Shown here piece by piece: positions 16,968 to 25,969 of a stretch of DNA of 46,530 nt. The stretch lies in assembly GCA_028282905.1 (NCBI GenBank), contig JANQGW010000205.1:1-46530 (forward strand). The letters are read 5' to 3'. The notes below the pieces were generated by a model. The model had not been told where the DNA came from, ran no database searches, and saw nothing but the letters and a program-made list of their open reading frames with translations. A program made the position numbers and the translations under genes. The DNA is from Sedimentisphaerales bacterium. GTDB lineage: Bacteria; Planctomycetota; Phycisphaerae; Sedimentisphaerales; Anaerohalosphaeraceae. How positions within the stretch are numbered: the first letter of the stretch is position 1; each line of letters starts with the position of its first letter.

Positions 16968-19865
16968 ATGAAAACGAAAGTATTTATATTTTTGTTAGCG
17001 ATCATCGGCATTGTTCGATCATCGTGTCATGCAGGCGGGATCAGCTTCAGTGCATCCAGCGTTCACAGCGGCCCTTACGCAGCCCAAAACGCGTTTGATG
17101 GAAATCCCCAAACACGCTGGGCCAGTCAGCCTAACCGAAATAACGAATTTCTCCAAATCGACTTTTCCGAAACACTGCCAATCGGTGCCCTCTTGATTCG
17201 TTGGGAAAACGCCTATGCCAAAGAATATGATATCCAAGTCTCGGACAACGGAAAAGACTGGAAAGTCATCGCAGCAGTCACTGACGGCAAGGGTGGAAAA
17301 ATTGAACATAAGGGCCTTCAGGAAAATGGGCGGTTTCTTCGAATAAACTGCAAAAAATACGGCCCCCACCCGCTTTATTCTATCTGGGAGGTTCGCATTG
17401 CCGGCAATGCGGTCAATCGTAAACTGCAAGAGTTTCGCCAAGATATCAGGCACCAAGAGAAAAATCAAGCCGAACAAAACAAGCAACTGCTCCGGAAAAT
17501 ATACGGCGTTGAGGAGATCATCTTTGCGCAGCGGCGAATGGGCATTGACGGTCACTGGTATGCAAATTTTGCTTATTATGCCGACAGCACTGAGCGTAAA
17601 CCACACCGCCCCGGAGGCCGGCTGTGCAAACTCAATGTCATAACCGCCGAAGTGACCGTCCTGCTCGAAGATGAAGCGGGTTCGGTCAGAGATCCGATTG
17701 TCCATTATGACGCGAAGAAAATCCTTTTCTCATACCGCAAAGGCGGTGAAGAACACTTCCATTTATGGGAAATCAATTGCGACGGCAGCGGCCTCCGACA
17801 GCTTACAGACGGTATTTATGATGATATCGAGCCAACCTATCTGCCAAACGATGATATCATGTTTGTTTCCAGCCGGGGCAAACGATGGGTCAACTGCTGG
17901 CTGACGCCGGTGGCAATTCTCTACCGATGTGATGCCAACGGGAAAAATATCCGTCAGATATCGGCCAATATTGAGCATGACAATACACCGTGGGTGCTGC
18001 CCGACGGAAGAATTATCTACCAGCGTTGGGAATATATCGACCGCAGCCAGGTTCATTATCACCATCTCTGGGCCACAAATCCGGACGGCACGAACCAGAC
18101 CATCTATTTCGGGAATATGCATCCGGGCGGCGTTTTTATTGACGCCAAGCCCATTCCCGGAACCGCTGATGTGCTGATGATCGAATCACCGGGGCACGGT
18201 CAAAATGAACATGTCGGCTGGGTCACACGTGTCAGCGAAAAATATGGGCCGGATGACTTAAATGCAAAAAGACATCTTAATCCCGCTGCATCGTTTCGTG
18301 ACCCCTACCCGCTTTCGGCACAGCACTGCCTGGCGGCCAGTGGGAAAACCATTCAACTCATGGACGATTCAGGTAAAACAACGGTAGTTTACCGGCTTCC
18401 GGCTAAGCTGGCCCGGGCCGGTTTCGAGTGCCATGAACCAAGACCCGTGATTCAACGGCAACGGGAGACAATTATTCCCGACCGGACCGATCCGAAACAG
18501 GCAACCGGAAAGCTGTTTGTAACCAATGTCTATAACGGTCGAAATATGGAGGGTGTCAAGCCGGGAACAATCAAGAAACTGCTGGTTCTGGAGTCCCTGC
18601 CCAAGCCTATTAACTACACCGGCGGCATGGACCCGCTGACCTATGGAGGCTCCTTTACACTCGAACGGATTCTGGGCACAATTCCTGTTGAATCGGACGG
18701 TTCGGCCTTTATGGAACTGCCGGCCAACCGTTCTCTGTTTTTCATCACACTCGACAAAAACGATAACGCCGTCAAACGGATGCAGAGTTTCACGTCGGTT
18801 GCGCCAGGTGAGATGAGCAGTTGCCTCGGCTGCCATGAAAACCGCTCTAATGCACCGCAGCAGGTTTCCGCGATGTCTCCATTAGCTGCGAGAAAGCCGG
18901 CTCATCGCCCCGAACCCATTGCTGGTATTCCCGATGTATTCGATTTCCCCCGGGACATTCAACCGATACTGGACAAACACTGCATTGAGTGCCACAATCC
19001 TGACAATCGCAAAGGCAACGTCCTCCTGACCGGCGCCCATGGGCCGATGTACAGTCATAGTTACTTCACGCTCACGGTGCATCGGCAGTTTGTGGATGGG
19101 CGAAATAATCCCCAAAGCAATTATCCGCCCTATGCGCTTGGCGCCTACCCAAGCCCGTTAATGAAAAAAATCCTTAACGGCCATAAGGATGTCAGCCTGT
19201 CAGAAAACGAAATCAAGAGAATTCGTTACTGGATTGAGTCGGCCGCGGCCTACCCGGGCACTTATGCCGCTCTCGGAACCGGCATGATCGGCGGCTATCA
19301 GGAAAATCTTCAGGTCATTAACAGCGACCACAATTGGCCGGAGTCTGTCAAAGCCGCCACAGTGATTCGGCGGCGATGCTCTGAATGCCACAAAGGACAT
19401 ATGCGACTGCCCGTCAAGCTGTCTGATGAAAGAGGCATCAGCTTCTGGCGACCGGACTGGAACGACAAGGCCCTTATGCTTTCCCGACACATTGTCTTTA
19501 ATCTGTCCCGACCGGATAAATCTTTAATACTCATGGCGCCGCTGGCAAAGACCGCCGGAGGTTATGCGGAAGGCGACAAAGAAATGAAGCACCCACATCC
19601 GGTCATCTTTAAAGATTCCAATGATGCCGATTACATCGCAATTCTTGAAATGATCCGGGCTGGAAAGAGAAAACTTGAGCAGGTCAAGCGGTTTGACATG
19701 TCCGATTTTAAGCCAAGGAAAGAGTATATCCGTGAAATGAAACGCTATGGCATTTTACCGAATGAACTTCCCGCTGATGCGGCCATTGATGTGTACCAAA
19801 CCGACCAGGCCTACTGGCAATCGCTTTGGTACAAGCCCGATGAAACAGAATCTGAACTTTTTTAA
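16968..19865 (+). CDS. Discoidin / beta-propeller / triheme cytochrome c protein
   Basis: A 965-residue exported protein with a signal peptide (FIFLLAIIGIVRSSCHAGG). Residues about 24-150 are an F5/8 type C (discoidin) carbohydrate-binding-like domain (AFDGNPQTRWASQ, LQIDFSE, YDIQVSDNGKDW). A coiled linker follows, then a PD40 / hydrazine-synthase-alpha-like propeller at about 190-600 (LWEINCDGSGLRQLTDG, LPDGRIIYQRWEYIDRS, TNPDGTNQTIYFG). CxxCH heme sites are at 619 (CLGCH), 672 (CIECH) and 804 (CSECH). It is paralogous in its middle part to the 1348-residue protein. Hydrazine synthase proper needs HZS beta and gamma partners, which are absent, so hydrazine chemistry is not implied. A periplasmic or surface oxidoreductase acting on or near glycans is a guess. 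Confidence 0.85.
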   Translation: MKTKVFIFLLAIIGIVRSSCHAGGISFSASSVHSGPYAAQNAFDGNPQTRWASQPNRNNEFLQIDFSETLPIGALLIRWENAYAKEYDIQVSDNGKDWKVIAAVTDGKGGKIEHKGLQENGRFLRINCKKYGPHPLYSIWEVRIAGNAVNRKLQEFRQDIRHQEKNQAEQNKQLLRKIYGVEEIIFAQRRMGIDGHWYANFAYYADSTERKPHRPGGRLCKLNVITAEVTVLLEDEAGSVRDPIVHYDAKKILFSYRKGGEEHFHLWEINCDGSGLRQLTDGIYDDIEPTYLPNDDIMFVSSRGKRWVNCWLTPVAILYRCDANGKNIRQISANIEHDNTPWVLPDGRIIYQRWEYIDRSQVHYHHLWATNPDGTNQTIYFGNMHPGGVFIDAKPIPGTADVLMIESPGHGQNEHVGWVTRVSEKYGPDDLNAKRHLNPAASFRDPYPLSAQHCLAASGKTIQLMDDSGKTTVVYRLPAKLARAGFECHEPRPVIQRQRETIIPDRTDPKQATGKLFVTNVYNGRNMEGVKPGTIKKLLVLESLPKPINYTGGMDPLTYGGSFTLERILGTIPVESDGSAFMELPANRSLFFITLDKNDNAVKRMQSFTSVAPGEMSSCLGCHENRSNAPQQVSAMSPLAARKPAHRPEPIAGIPDVFDFPRDIQPILDKHCIECHNPDNRKGNVLLTGAHGPMYSHSYFTLTVHRQFVDGRNNPQSNYPPYALGAYPSPLMKKILNGHKDVSLSENEIKRIRYWIESAAAYPGTYAALGTGMIGGYQENLQVINSDHNWPESVKAATVIRRRCSECHKGHMRLPVKLSDERGISFWRPDWNDKALMLSRHIVFNLSRPDKSLILMAPLAKTAGGYAEGDKEMKHPHPVIFKDSNDADYIAILEMIRAGKRKLEQVKRFDMSDFKPRKEYIREMKRYGILPNELPADAAIDVYQTDQAYWQSLWYKPDETESELF

Positions 19866-19939
19866 ACAATTAACTTGATAAAGTCTTTAAAATTAAAACA
19901 ATTTTTGTAATAACCTTTAATTAGAAATATGGAGATTGA

Positions 19940-21793
19940 ATGATGCATGTGTTTTTTGGCAAGTGTGTTTCGAGTGTTCTGCTGACAATGATTTTGACGC
20001 TTTCAGCTGTTGGAGTTACGGCTCAAAGCGATTATCTCTCACCGGTCGATCTTGTCGCGGATGCCGATAGCGGGATGGTTTATGTTGCTGAAGCGACTGC
20101 GGGACAGGTGGCATGTTTTGACACCGCATCCGGCAAGGTGACCCGAACCATTAACCTGACCGGCCTGCTCAGCGGAGTTGTCCTGGACGCCAAGACTTCG
20201 ACACTTTACGTCACCCAGTGGACACCGGATGGTATTGTCCATGTTGTTAATGCCAAAACAGGTCGCGTCACCGGAAAAATAAAGACCGGACACAGCCCCA
20301 CCGCCCCGGTTCTCAGTGCTGACGGCAAAACGCTCTATATCTGCAACCAGTTTGACAATACGGTTTCAGTCATCGACACAGCTTCTAAGAAAACCACCAA
20401 AATCATTCCCGCGGCACGCGAACCTATCGCCGCAGCGCTTTCGCCTAATGGTAAAACGCTTCTTGTCGGCAACCACCTACCGGCCGGCGCCGCCAACGGC
20501 GATTATACCGCGGCTGTCGTGACAGTTATTGACACCGCCACGAATAAGGCTATTGACCATATTACCCTCGTAAACGGTACGATGAACGTCAAGGATATTG
20601 CGGTTTCTCCGGACGGAAAATTCGCTTACTTCACCTGCGTGCTGGCCCGCTACCAAGTGCCTACCAGTCAGTTGAGTCGCGGCTGGGTAGCCACCAACGG
20701 TATCGGCGTGATCGATGTTGCTTCGAAGAAGCTGGTGAACACGGTTTTAATTGACAATGTGGACAACGGTGCCGCCAATCCTTGGGGCATCACCTGTTCC
20801 AAAGACGGCAAATCCATTTTCGCATCCATCTCCGGAACCAATGAGGTCAGCGTTATCGACCGACTCGGCCTGCACGCCAAACTCGACAAAGCCGCCGCGG
20901 GTCAAAAAGTCTCAGATGTAACGGATTCCGCTGAGGATGTTCCGAATGACCTTTCCTTTATCACGGACCTGCAGCGGCGAATTCCGCTGAAAGGCATCAA
21001 CCCGCGCGGCATCGCAAGCATCAACAACACCATCTTCGCCGCTGAGTATTTCTCTGAGAGCCTGGCAATCGTTACATTGAATGGCAAGGCCGCCCCAAAG
21101 GCTCGTTCTATTGCTCTCGGCGAAGTCAAGCCGATGACACCAGTTCGCGAAGGCGAGATGCTGTTTAACAGTGCTGACCTGTGCTTCCAGAACTGGCTTA
21201 GCTGTGCGACCTGCCATCCAGGTGAGGCACGCATGGACGGTCTGAACTGGGACTTGCTCAACGACGGTCTGGGCAATCCACGAAGTACCAAGAGTATGCT
21301 CATTGCTCATGAAACGGCCCCCGCCATGATTACCGGCGTCCGCGCCAGAGCAGAAATCGCCGTGCGCGCGGGCATTCGTCATATCCAGTTCGCCAAATCG
21401 ACCAAGGCCCAGGCCGAATCGCTTGACGACTATCTAAAGTCGCTCAAACCTGTCCCCAGCCCCTACCTGGTCAACGGTCAGCTCAGTGCCGCGGCCAAAC
21501 GTGGGAAAAAAGTCTTTGAAGATGCCATGTGCAGCATGTGTCATTCCGGCAAATATTATACGGACATGGAAAAACATCAGGTCGGCACCGCCGCTCCGGG
21601 CGAAGAAGACATCGCCTATGATACCCCCACACTCATTGAAATATGGCGAACCGGCCCTTATCTGCAGGACGGCCGTGCGGCTACGATGATGGAAGTGCTT
21701 ACGACGTATAACAAAAACGATGAGCACGGCACAACTTCCGACCTGTCTGAAAAGGAACTAAACGACCTGGTTGAATACATCATGTCGCTCTAA
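19940..21793 (+). CDS. YVTN beta-propeller protein with two cytochrome c sites
   Basis: A 617-residue exported protein: signal peptide (SSVLLTMILTLSAVGVTAQ), then a seven-bladed-type YVTN propeller over about 30-400 with repeats such as VFDTASGKV-like blades (SGMVYVAEATAGQVACFDTA, GKTLYICNQFDNTVSVIDTA). The C-terminal region (about 405-615) has CATCH (422) and CSMCH (531) with the surrounding pattern of MauG / di-heme peroxidase proteins (GEMLFNSADL, TKSMLIAHETAPAM, YDTPTLIEIWRTGPYLQDGR). GGAG lies 5 bases before the ATG at 19940. MauG-type proteins are peroxidases or modify partner proteins; the propeller fusion suggests protein-protein docking. It closes the cytochrome cluster and is followed by a strong terminator. 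Confidence 0.87.
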   Translation: MMHVFFGKCVSSVLLTMILTLSAVGVTAQSDYLSPVDLVADADSGMVYVAEATAGQVACFDTASGKVTRTINLTGLLSGVVLDAKTSTLYVTQWTPDGIVHVVNAKTGRVTGKIKTGHSPTAPVLSADGKTLYICNQFDNTVSVIDTASKKTTKIIPAAREPIAAALSPNGKTLLVGNHLPAGAANGDYTAAVVTVIDTATNKAIDHITLVNGTMNVKDIAVSPDGKFAYFTCVLARYQVPTSQLSRGWVATNGIGVIDVASKKLVNTVLIDNVDNGAANPWGITCSKDGKSIFASISGTNEVSVIDRLGLHAKLDKAAAGQKVSDVTDSAEDVPNDLSFITDLQRRIPLKGINPRGIASINNTIFAAEYFSESLAIVTLNGKAAPKARSIALGEVKPMTPVREGEMLFNSADLCFQNWLSCATCHPGEARMDGLNWDLLNDGLGNPRSTKSMLIAHETAPAMITGVRARAEIAVRAGIRHIQFAKSTKAQAESLDDYLKSLKPVPSPYLVNGQLSAAAKRGKKVFEDAMCSMCHSGKYYTDMEKHQVGTAAPGEEDIAYDTPTLIEIWRTGPYLQDGRAATMMEVLTTYNKNDEHGTTSDLSEKELNDLVEYIMSL

Positions 21794-21813
21794 GCAAAGA
21801 GCATAGAAACATA

Positions 21814-21855
21814 AAAACAGCCGGTATTGCTTAATAGATCAATACCGGCTGTTTT
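21814..21855. terminator. Bidirectional terminator between the YVTN cytochrome and FucU genes
   Basis: AAAACAGCCGGTATTG (21814-21829) pairs perfectly with CAATACCGGCTGTTTT (21840-21855) around a 10-base loop. The A-flank and T-flank let it work for both convergent genes. Confidence 0.9.
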
Positions 21856-21884
21856 ACTTTCAGCATTGGAAAATCACGATTTCA

Positions 21885-22313
21885 TCAGGCGATCACACCC
21901 TTTTTCAGGATGATATTCGCGTACAAAGCGCTTTCACTTGTCGCAATCACCGCATAGGCCTTCTTCGCCCTCTCGTAGAATGCAAACCGCTCAACCGATT
22001 CAAAATCCTCGAACTTTTCACCGCTGGCCTTGATAATCTCCCGGTAGGTATCCCAGATCGGTGTTTCAACGGTGTCACCCGGAACCACGCCCATCAGGGC
22101 CGCAGGGCTGTCCACATAAATATCCAGCGGGAACAGTTTTAATATGGCTTCCAGCACCGGCGGCACGTCATGTCCGTCCAGACGAACCAACCGCTGCGCC
22201 ATCGAGGCAGCGGGAAAATTGCCGTCAGCAATGACGATTTCATCACCGTGGCCCATTTCCATCAAAATCTTTAATAATTCCGGCGTGATAATATTCGGTA
22301 TTCCCTTCAGCAT
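21885..22313 (-). CDS. RbsD/FucU family sugar mutarotase
   Basis: A 142-residue protein with the FucU N-terminus MLKGIPNIITPELLKILMEM and the conserved GHGDEIVIADGNFPA (His22, Asp31 the likely catalytic pair). Later motifs are VDSPAALMGVVPGD and FYERAKKAYAVIATSE. FucU interconverts alpha and beta anomers of L-fucose and some other sugars, in the cytoplasm. AAAGGGG lies upstream of the ATG at 22313. Its convergent place next to the cytochrome block and near the lyxose-isomerase-like cupin suggests that sugars are handled in this region, but no fucose pathway genes are present. Confidence 0.9.
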   Translation of the reverse strand: MLKGIPNIITPELLKILMEMGHGDEIVIADGNFPAASMAQRLVRLDGHDVPPVLEAILKLFPLDIYVDSPAALMGVVPGDTVETPIWDTYREIIKASGEKFEDFESVERFAFYERAKKAYAVIATSESALYANIILKKGVIA

Positions 22314-22488
22314 GTCATCAATCCCCTTTCATAAGCAAGTAGCATTATTTCATACTTCATCTGAGCCATACCTTGATGAAGTTTCTTTTGTTATTTGGAA
22401 ACCATTGTATAGAAAGTTCCCCTGCAAAAAAAGGGAATTTGCTAAAATGTGTCGTGGAAATATACTGATACAGTTGTGGTACCGGACG

Positions 22489-22881
22489 TTAACGGTTTTC
22501 TACACAGGCGGAATCTTTGGCCTGCTGGACCCAATCGGGTTGCTGCAAAAAGGCGTTCACAGCCTGAAATTCTGCGTCAATCTTTGTCAGCCATTCCTGT
22601 GCGGTATCAATCTGCTGTTCAGAGGCACTTTTTTCAAGTTGCCAGGCGATTTTTGCCAAGCCAATGGCCCCCATATTGGACGCCGACCCTTTCAAGGCAT
22701 GGGCAAACAGCTCGATCTGTTCCGGGTCACCACTGGCAACTGCCTGATGCAGGGATTCCATCAGTTTCCGGCTGTTCTTGACAAAAGAGAGAGCAAACTC
22801 GACAATAATCTCCTCGTCAGGAATTCGTTTGAACAAATCCTGCCAATTAATCACACAGGTGCTTTTTATGTCATTCAGCAT
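22489..22881 (-). CDS. Hpt (histidine phosphotransfer) domain protein
   Basis: A 130-residue stand-alone Hpt protein: a helical bundle with the phospho-acceptor His61 in LFAHALKGSASNMGA. Hpt proteins relay phosphoryl groups between receiver domains of hybrid kinases and response regulators. No histidine kinase or response regulator is encoded in the window, so its partners lie elsewhere. It is on the same strand as the FucU gene, 175 bases upstream of it, but a functional link is not supported. Confidence 0.85.
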   Translation of the reverse strand: MLNDIKSTCVINWQDLFKRIPDEEIIVEFALSFVKNSRKLMESLHQAVASGDPEQIELFAHALKGSASNMGAIGLAKIAWQLEKSASEQQIDTAQEWLTKIDAEFQAVNAFLQQPDWVQQAKDSACVENR

Positions 22882-23036
22882 GATGTCGCCTTAATCTGAA
22901 AATATCACTCTTATCGGACGATTTTTCGGCATAGACCGCTGTCCAGACAGTGATAAATCGACATATTCAGGGGACAGCGTAACCGACAAACCAAGAATTT
23001 CATTGAAAAATCACCGAAACATGCCATGATACGGAT

Positions 23037-23699
23037 ATGGTCAGCTATGATGAAAAACATCGTTATGAAATCGCCCGCCAGACAATGCTCAATCAGCATT
23101 TGGCAAGCCGAGATATTCACGATGCGCGCGTTTTAGAGGCAATGGGCAGTGTGCCGCGTGAGGCGTTTGTGCCGGAAAAATATGCCTCGCAAAGCTATGA
23201 CGACAATCCCCTGCCGATTGGTCTTGGGCAGACTATCAGCCAGCCATACATGGTCGCATTTATGACACAAGCTCTGAAACTGACCGGCAATGAGGAAGTG
23301 CTGGAAATCGGCACCGGTTCCGGCTACCAGACAGCAATTTTGGCCGAATTAGCAAGTAAAATCTATACCATCGAACGATTTAACCAGTTAGGCGAATCGG
23401 CCCAGGCGATTCTTGGGCGATTGGGGTATGAAAATATCGAATTTTATATTGGTGATGGAAGCTGCGGCTGGCCGGAGAATAAGGAGTTTGACCGTATCAT
23501 CGTTACCGCCTCGGTGCCTGAAATCCCCACGCCGCTGACAAATCAATTAAAAGAAGGCGGACTGCTGGCCGCTCCCGTCGGCGGGCCATGGAGCCAGGAA
23601 TTGATCGTTGCTGAGAAAAAAGAAGGAAAGGTCGAGCCAAAAATCCTCTGCGGCTGTCGATTCGTCAAACTTATCGGCAAACACGGCTTCACAGAGTAA
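23037..23699 (+). CDS. pcm: Protein-L-isoaspartate O-methyltransferase
   Basis: A 220-residue SAM-dependent enzyme that repairs isoaspartyl residues in damaged proteins. Motif I is VLEIGTGSGYQTAILAEL, preceded by the family-specific LGQTISQPYMVAFMTQAL; motif FDRIIVTASVPEIP and the ending GCRFVKLIGKHG also fit. Length is normal for the family. The ATG at 23037 has only a weak upstream purine stretch. It is monocistronic and followed by a palindromic repeat. Confidence in family and function is high. Confidence 0.95.
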   Translation: MVSYDEKHRYEIARQTMLNQHLASRDIHDARVLEAMGSVPREAFVPEKYASQSYDDNPLPIGLGQTISQPYMVAFMTQALKLTGNEEVLEIGTGSGYQTAILAELASKIYTIERFNQLGESAQAILGRLGYENIEFYIGDGSCGWPENKEFDRIIVTASVPEIPTPLTNQLKEGGLLAAPVGGPWSQELIVAEKKEGKVEPKILCGCRFVKLIGKHGFTE

Positions 23700-23720
23700 T
23701 GATGTATCTTAGCAGTGTGC

Positions 23721-23803
23721 TTAACCATGAAGCATATGAAGAGCATGAAGAAGGATTTTTTAAAAATACAAAACTTCATGGCCTTCATGCTCTTCTTGGT
23801 TAA
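23721..23803. repeat. Palindromic intergenic repeat of CATGAAG units
   Basis: The left arm starts TTAACCATGAAGCATATGAA and the right arm ends CATGCTCTTCTTGGTTAA; the two arms are imperfectly complementary over about 30 bases around an AT-rich loop. A related fragment, TTCTTCATGCTCTTCATGTTAA, lies at about 2773-2794. It sits between pcm and the small lipoprotein and could act as a terminator or be a small repetitive element. Confidence 0.6.
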
Positions 23804-23845
23804 TTCAACCATCCCAAATCGATAACAGCTTGACAATATCAGGGG

Positions 23846-24295
23846 TTATTGAACTTCTACTTTGGTCAACTCGAAAATACGCGTGCCATTGCCACCCTGG
23901 AATAAGGTAGGCTTGTTCTCGGAGCCGGGTTCAGTACCCGCTAAAACGAGTTTGTCACCTTCGAATTTGTAAATATTGTTTGCCGTTGTTCCGACATATT
24001 GCTCAAATGCACACTTGCTGATGGTAAAACGAGCGGATGAGGGCGTGGTGGTTTCATCAATCGCAATCGTACCGGAATAATCCTCAGGGCCGGGGCCATC
24101 GACTTCAACCTGATCACCGGTAAAAATAAGCGTCCATTCTCCACCGCGTTCACCAAGTTCGGTGCCCTTCCATGTCCCCTGCATGCGATCAATATCTGTT
24201 ACTTCCACAACTTCTTGTTTTTCACAACCCGAAACAAAAGCAACAAAAACGATTGCCAGAGTTAACGCGATGTTTCCATAGTTTGTTCGAATCAT
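23846..24295 (-). CDS. Small lipoprotein, TIGR03067-like
   Basis: A 149-residue protein with signal peptide and lipobox (FVAFVSGC). The mature part begins DIDRMQGTWKGTELGERGGE and continues with short beta strands (WTLIFTGDQVEVDGPG, YSGTIAIDE, IYKFEGDKLVLAG). This resembles the planctomycete TIGR03067 domain or a lipocalin-like barrel, of unknown function. The assignment rests on the QGTWK opening and general strand pattern, so it is tentative. It precedes no other gene closely. Confidence 0.6.
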   Translation of the reverse strand: MIRTNYGNIALTLAIVFVAFVSGCEKQEVVEVTDIDRMQGTWKGTELGERGGEWTLIFTGDQVEVDGPGPEDYSGTIAIDETTTPSSARFTISKCAFEQYVGTTANNIYKFEGDKLVLAGTEPGSENKPTLFQGGNGTRIFELTKVEVQ

Positions 24296-24412
24296 TACAA
24301 TTCCCTTTCCTTGATTGTCTATTCCTGATTATATAGTCTCTACAAAAACCAGAGACTTGTATTTGAGAAGTTACTTTTTAGCCATGGAAAATTATATCGT
24401 CTGCATAGATAG

Positions 24413-25213
24413 TCAATAGTCTTTGAAATTTGCCATCCATTCCGGCCAATCGTCATGCTGAACCCCGCCGGATGAGGTCCATGGGCCGCTTGTATTATAG
24501 CTGCGATGCCATTTGAGTTTCCACAATTCCTTCAGCCCCGTTTTCCGAACCGAAGCATCCATAAAAAGTGTGTTCACATTCTCATCATGCCGGTTGACGC
24601 TGAAACGCCTGATGTTATTAACGGTGGCATCGCCGGCGTCTCTCCAACCCTGATCTTCACTTTCCAGCGGCTCATCCATCGCCTCCGGCCAACCGTCCAC
24701 CCACTGACTGTCCAGCAGCAAAGGAATCATTCCGCCACCGCTGACACTTGCACGCCTCCAATTGTTACGGGTAAGGTGGCCTTCGGTGCTCTCAATTTCA
24801 TCGGGCGGATTGAGTACCCAACTATTGATACCATAACTGCCGTAAAACTGGCTGTCGGCGGTCCCCCACGCTGCAAACGGCATTCTGGCTCCGTCGTCGT
24901 CAGTCTTTTTGGCCATCGGGCAATAAGACAGCTTGGGATTTTCCTCCCGCCAAGGCCATACAACAAATGACCAGACACCGTTGCCGTCGCAGCCCTCATA
25001 CCAGCCCTCAAAAAAATACCCGTCGTGGTCATCGGTATAAATCGTAAAAATCATCCCCCATTGCCGCAATCGGGACTGACACATGACGGTTCTCGCTTGA
25101 TTCTTAGCCTTACCCAGTACCGGCACCAAGATACTCAATAGCAGCGCAATGACGGCAATAACCACCAATAGTTCGATAAGTGTAAACCCGTTTTTATTGA
25201 TTAAGGTTCTCAT
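24413..25213 (-). CDS. Prepilin-like protein (type II secretion/pilin N-terminus)
   Basis: A 266-residue protein with a type IV prepilin leader NGFTLIELLVVIAVIALLLSI; cleavage is expected before the phenylalanine. The long C-terminal domain contains cysteines and ends with NRHDENVNTLFMDASV, a variant of the H-x9-DG motif typical of the large planctomycete/verrucomicrobial pseudopilin families (here DA rather than DG). Such proteins are abundant in these phyla and their roles are mostly unknown. Its start overlaps the stop of the preceding membrane protein gene by four bases, so the two are probably co-translated. Confidence 0.85.
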   Translation of the reverse strand: MRTLINKNGFTLIELLVVIAVIALLLSILVPVLGKAKNQARTVMCQSRLRQWGMIFTIYTDDHDGYFFEGWYEGCDGNGVWSFVVWPWREENPKLSYCPMAKKTDDDGARMPFAAWGTADSQFYGSYGINSWVLNPPDEIESTEGHLTRNNWRRASVSGGGMIPLLLDSQWVDGWPEAMDEPLESEDQGWRDAGDATVNNIRRFSVNRHDENVNTLFMDASVRKTGLKELWKLKWHRSYNTSGPWTSSGGVQHDDWPEWMANFKDY

Positions 25214-25695
25214 TCCTCTATCTGGCCTGCATCCTCAGAGCATTTCATAAATTGAATACTGGCTGTTATTCGCCCATCATTATTCTCATGGGCCTGTGTT
25301 CCGGTGACCTCATTCATCCCGAGACACAGCGGCCCATCGGCAGAGCAAATAATTTGACTCTGTTTTCCAACAAAAACAGGCTCATCGTCACCCACCTTCG
25401 CAATAAGGGTTCCGATATTCACCTCCGGCAAAATTGCTGCGGGATCCAGTTTTGCATAACCGGCCGGACCATATCGTGGCCTCGTCCCTTGAACACCTTC
25501 CGGGCCGTGGCTCCATTTTCCCTTTGCTGAAATGGTTACGATGTCTCCTTTTTTCAAAATGACTCCCGTTTCCGTCCATTCTTCATGAGCATTGATAACG
25601 ACAGAAACATCGTCGGAATCGGGCAAAAGGCGAATACTAAGAAACAGCACCACTGCCACTAGAGATAATAGGACAATAACTTTTTCCTTTTTCAT
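25210..25695 (-). CDS. Membrane-anchored protein with PA-IL lectin-like fold
   Basis: A 161-residue protein with an N-terminal transmembrane anchor (VIVLLSLVAVVLFLSIRLL). The rest resembles the PA-IL/LecA-like beta-sandwich seen in several planctomycete proteins: WTETGVILKKGDIVTISAKG, WSHGPEG, GTLIAKVGDDEPVFVG and GPLCLGMNEVTG. The fold assignment is from pattern recognition and the calcium-binding residues were not checked. It is followed by, and overlaps with, the prepilin-like gene. A carbohydrate-binding surface role is possible, not shown. Confidence 0.55.
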   Translation of the reverse strand: MKKEKVIVLLSLVAVVLFLSIRLLPDSDDVSVVINAHEEWTETGVILKKGDIVTISAKGKWSHGPEGVQGTRPRYGPAGYAKLDPAAILPEVNIGTLIAKVGDDEPVFVGKQSQIICSADGPLCLGMNEVTGTQAHENNDGRITASIQFMKCSEDAGQIEE

Positions 25696-25969
25696 AACGC
25701 AAATTCCTCACAGCAAAGCCCAATAATATTAAAAGCAGTAGTTACAGACCATCCTTTTGTATGCTAACATAGTTCATAACCCAGCAATTGCAATAGAAAC
25801 TCCGATTTTTATGCCAGCGTAAATGCTCACTGGCCCGCATTATCCTCTTAGTTTCAAAGACGCAGCAATAGGCCGTTCGTTACAAAAATTCGCTTAAAAT
25901 AATTGTTTTTTTGTCAAAATATGGCATAAATAACGTTAATTGATCAAAATAAATGTGGAATACGTGAAT

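Noticed and set aside
11956..19865. Hydrazine synthase (anammox) genes
   Set aside because: The propellers resemble the HZS alpha fold, but HZS beta and gamma and other anammox genes are absent, and the extra domains (SUMF1, discoidin) do not belong to HZS.
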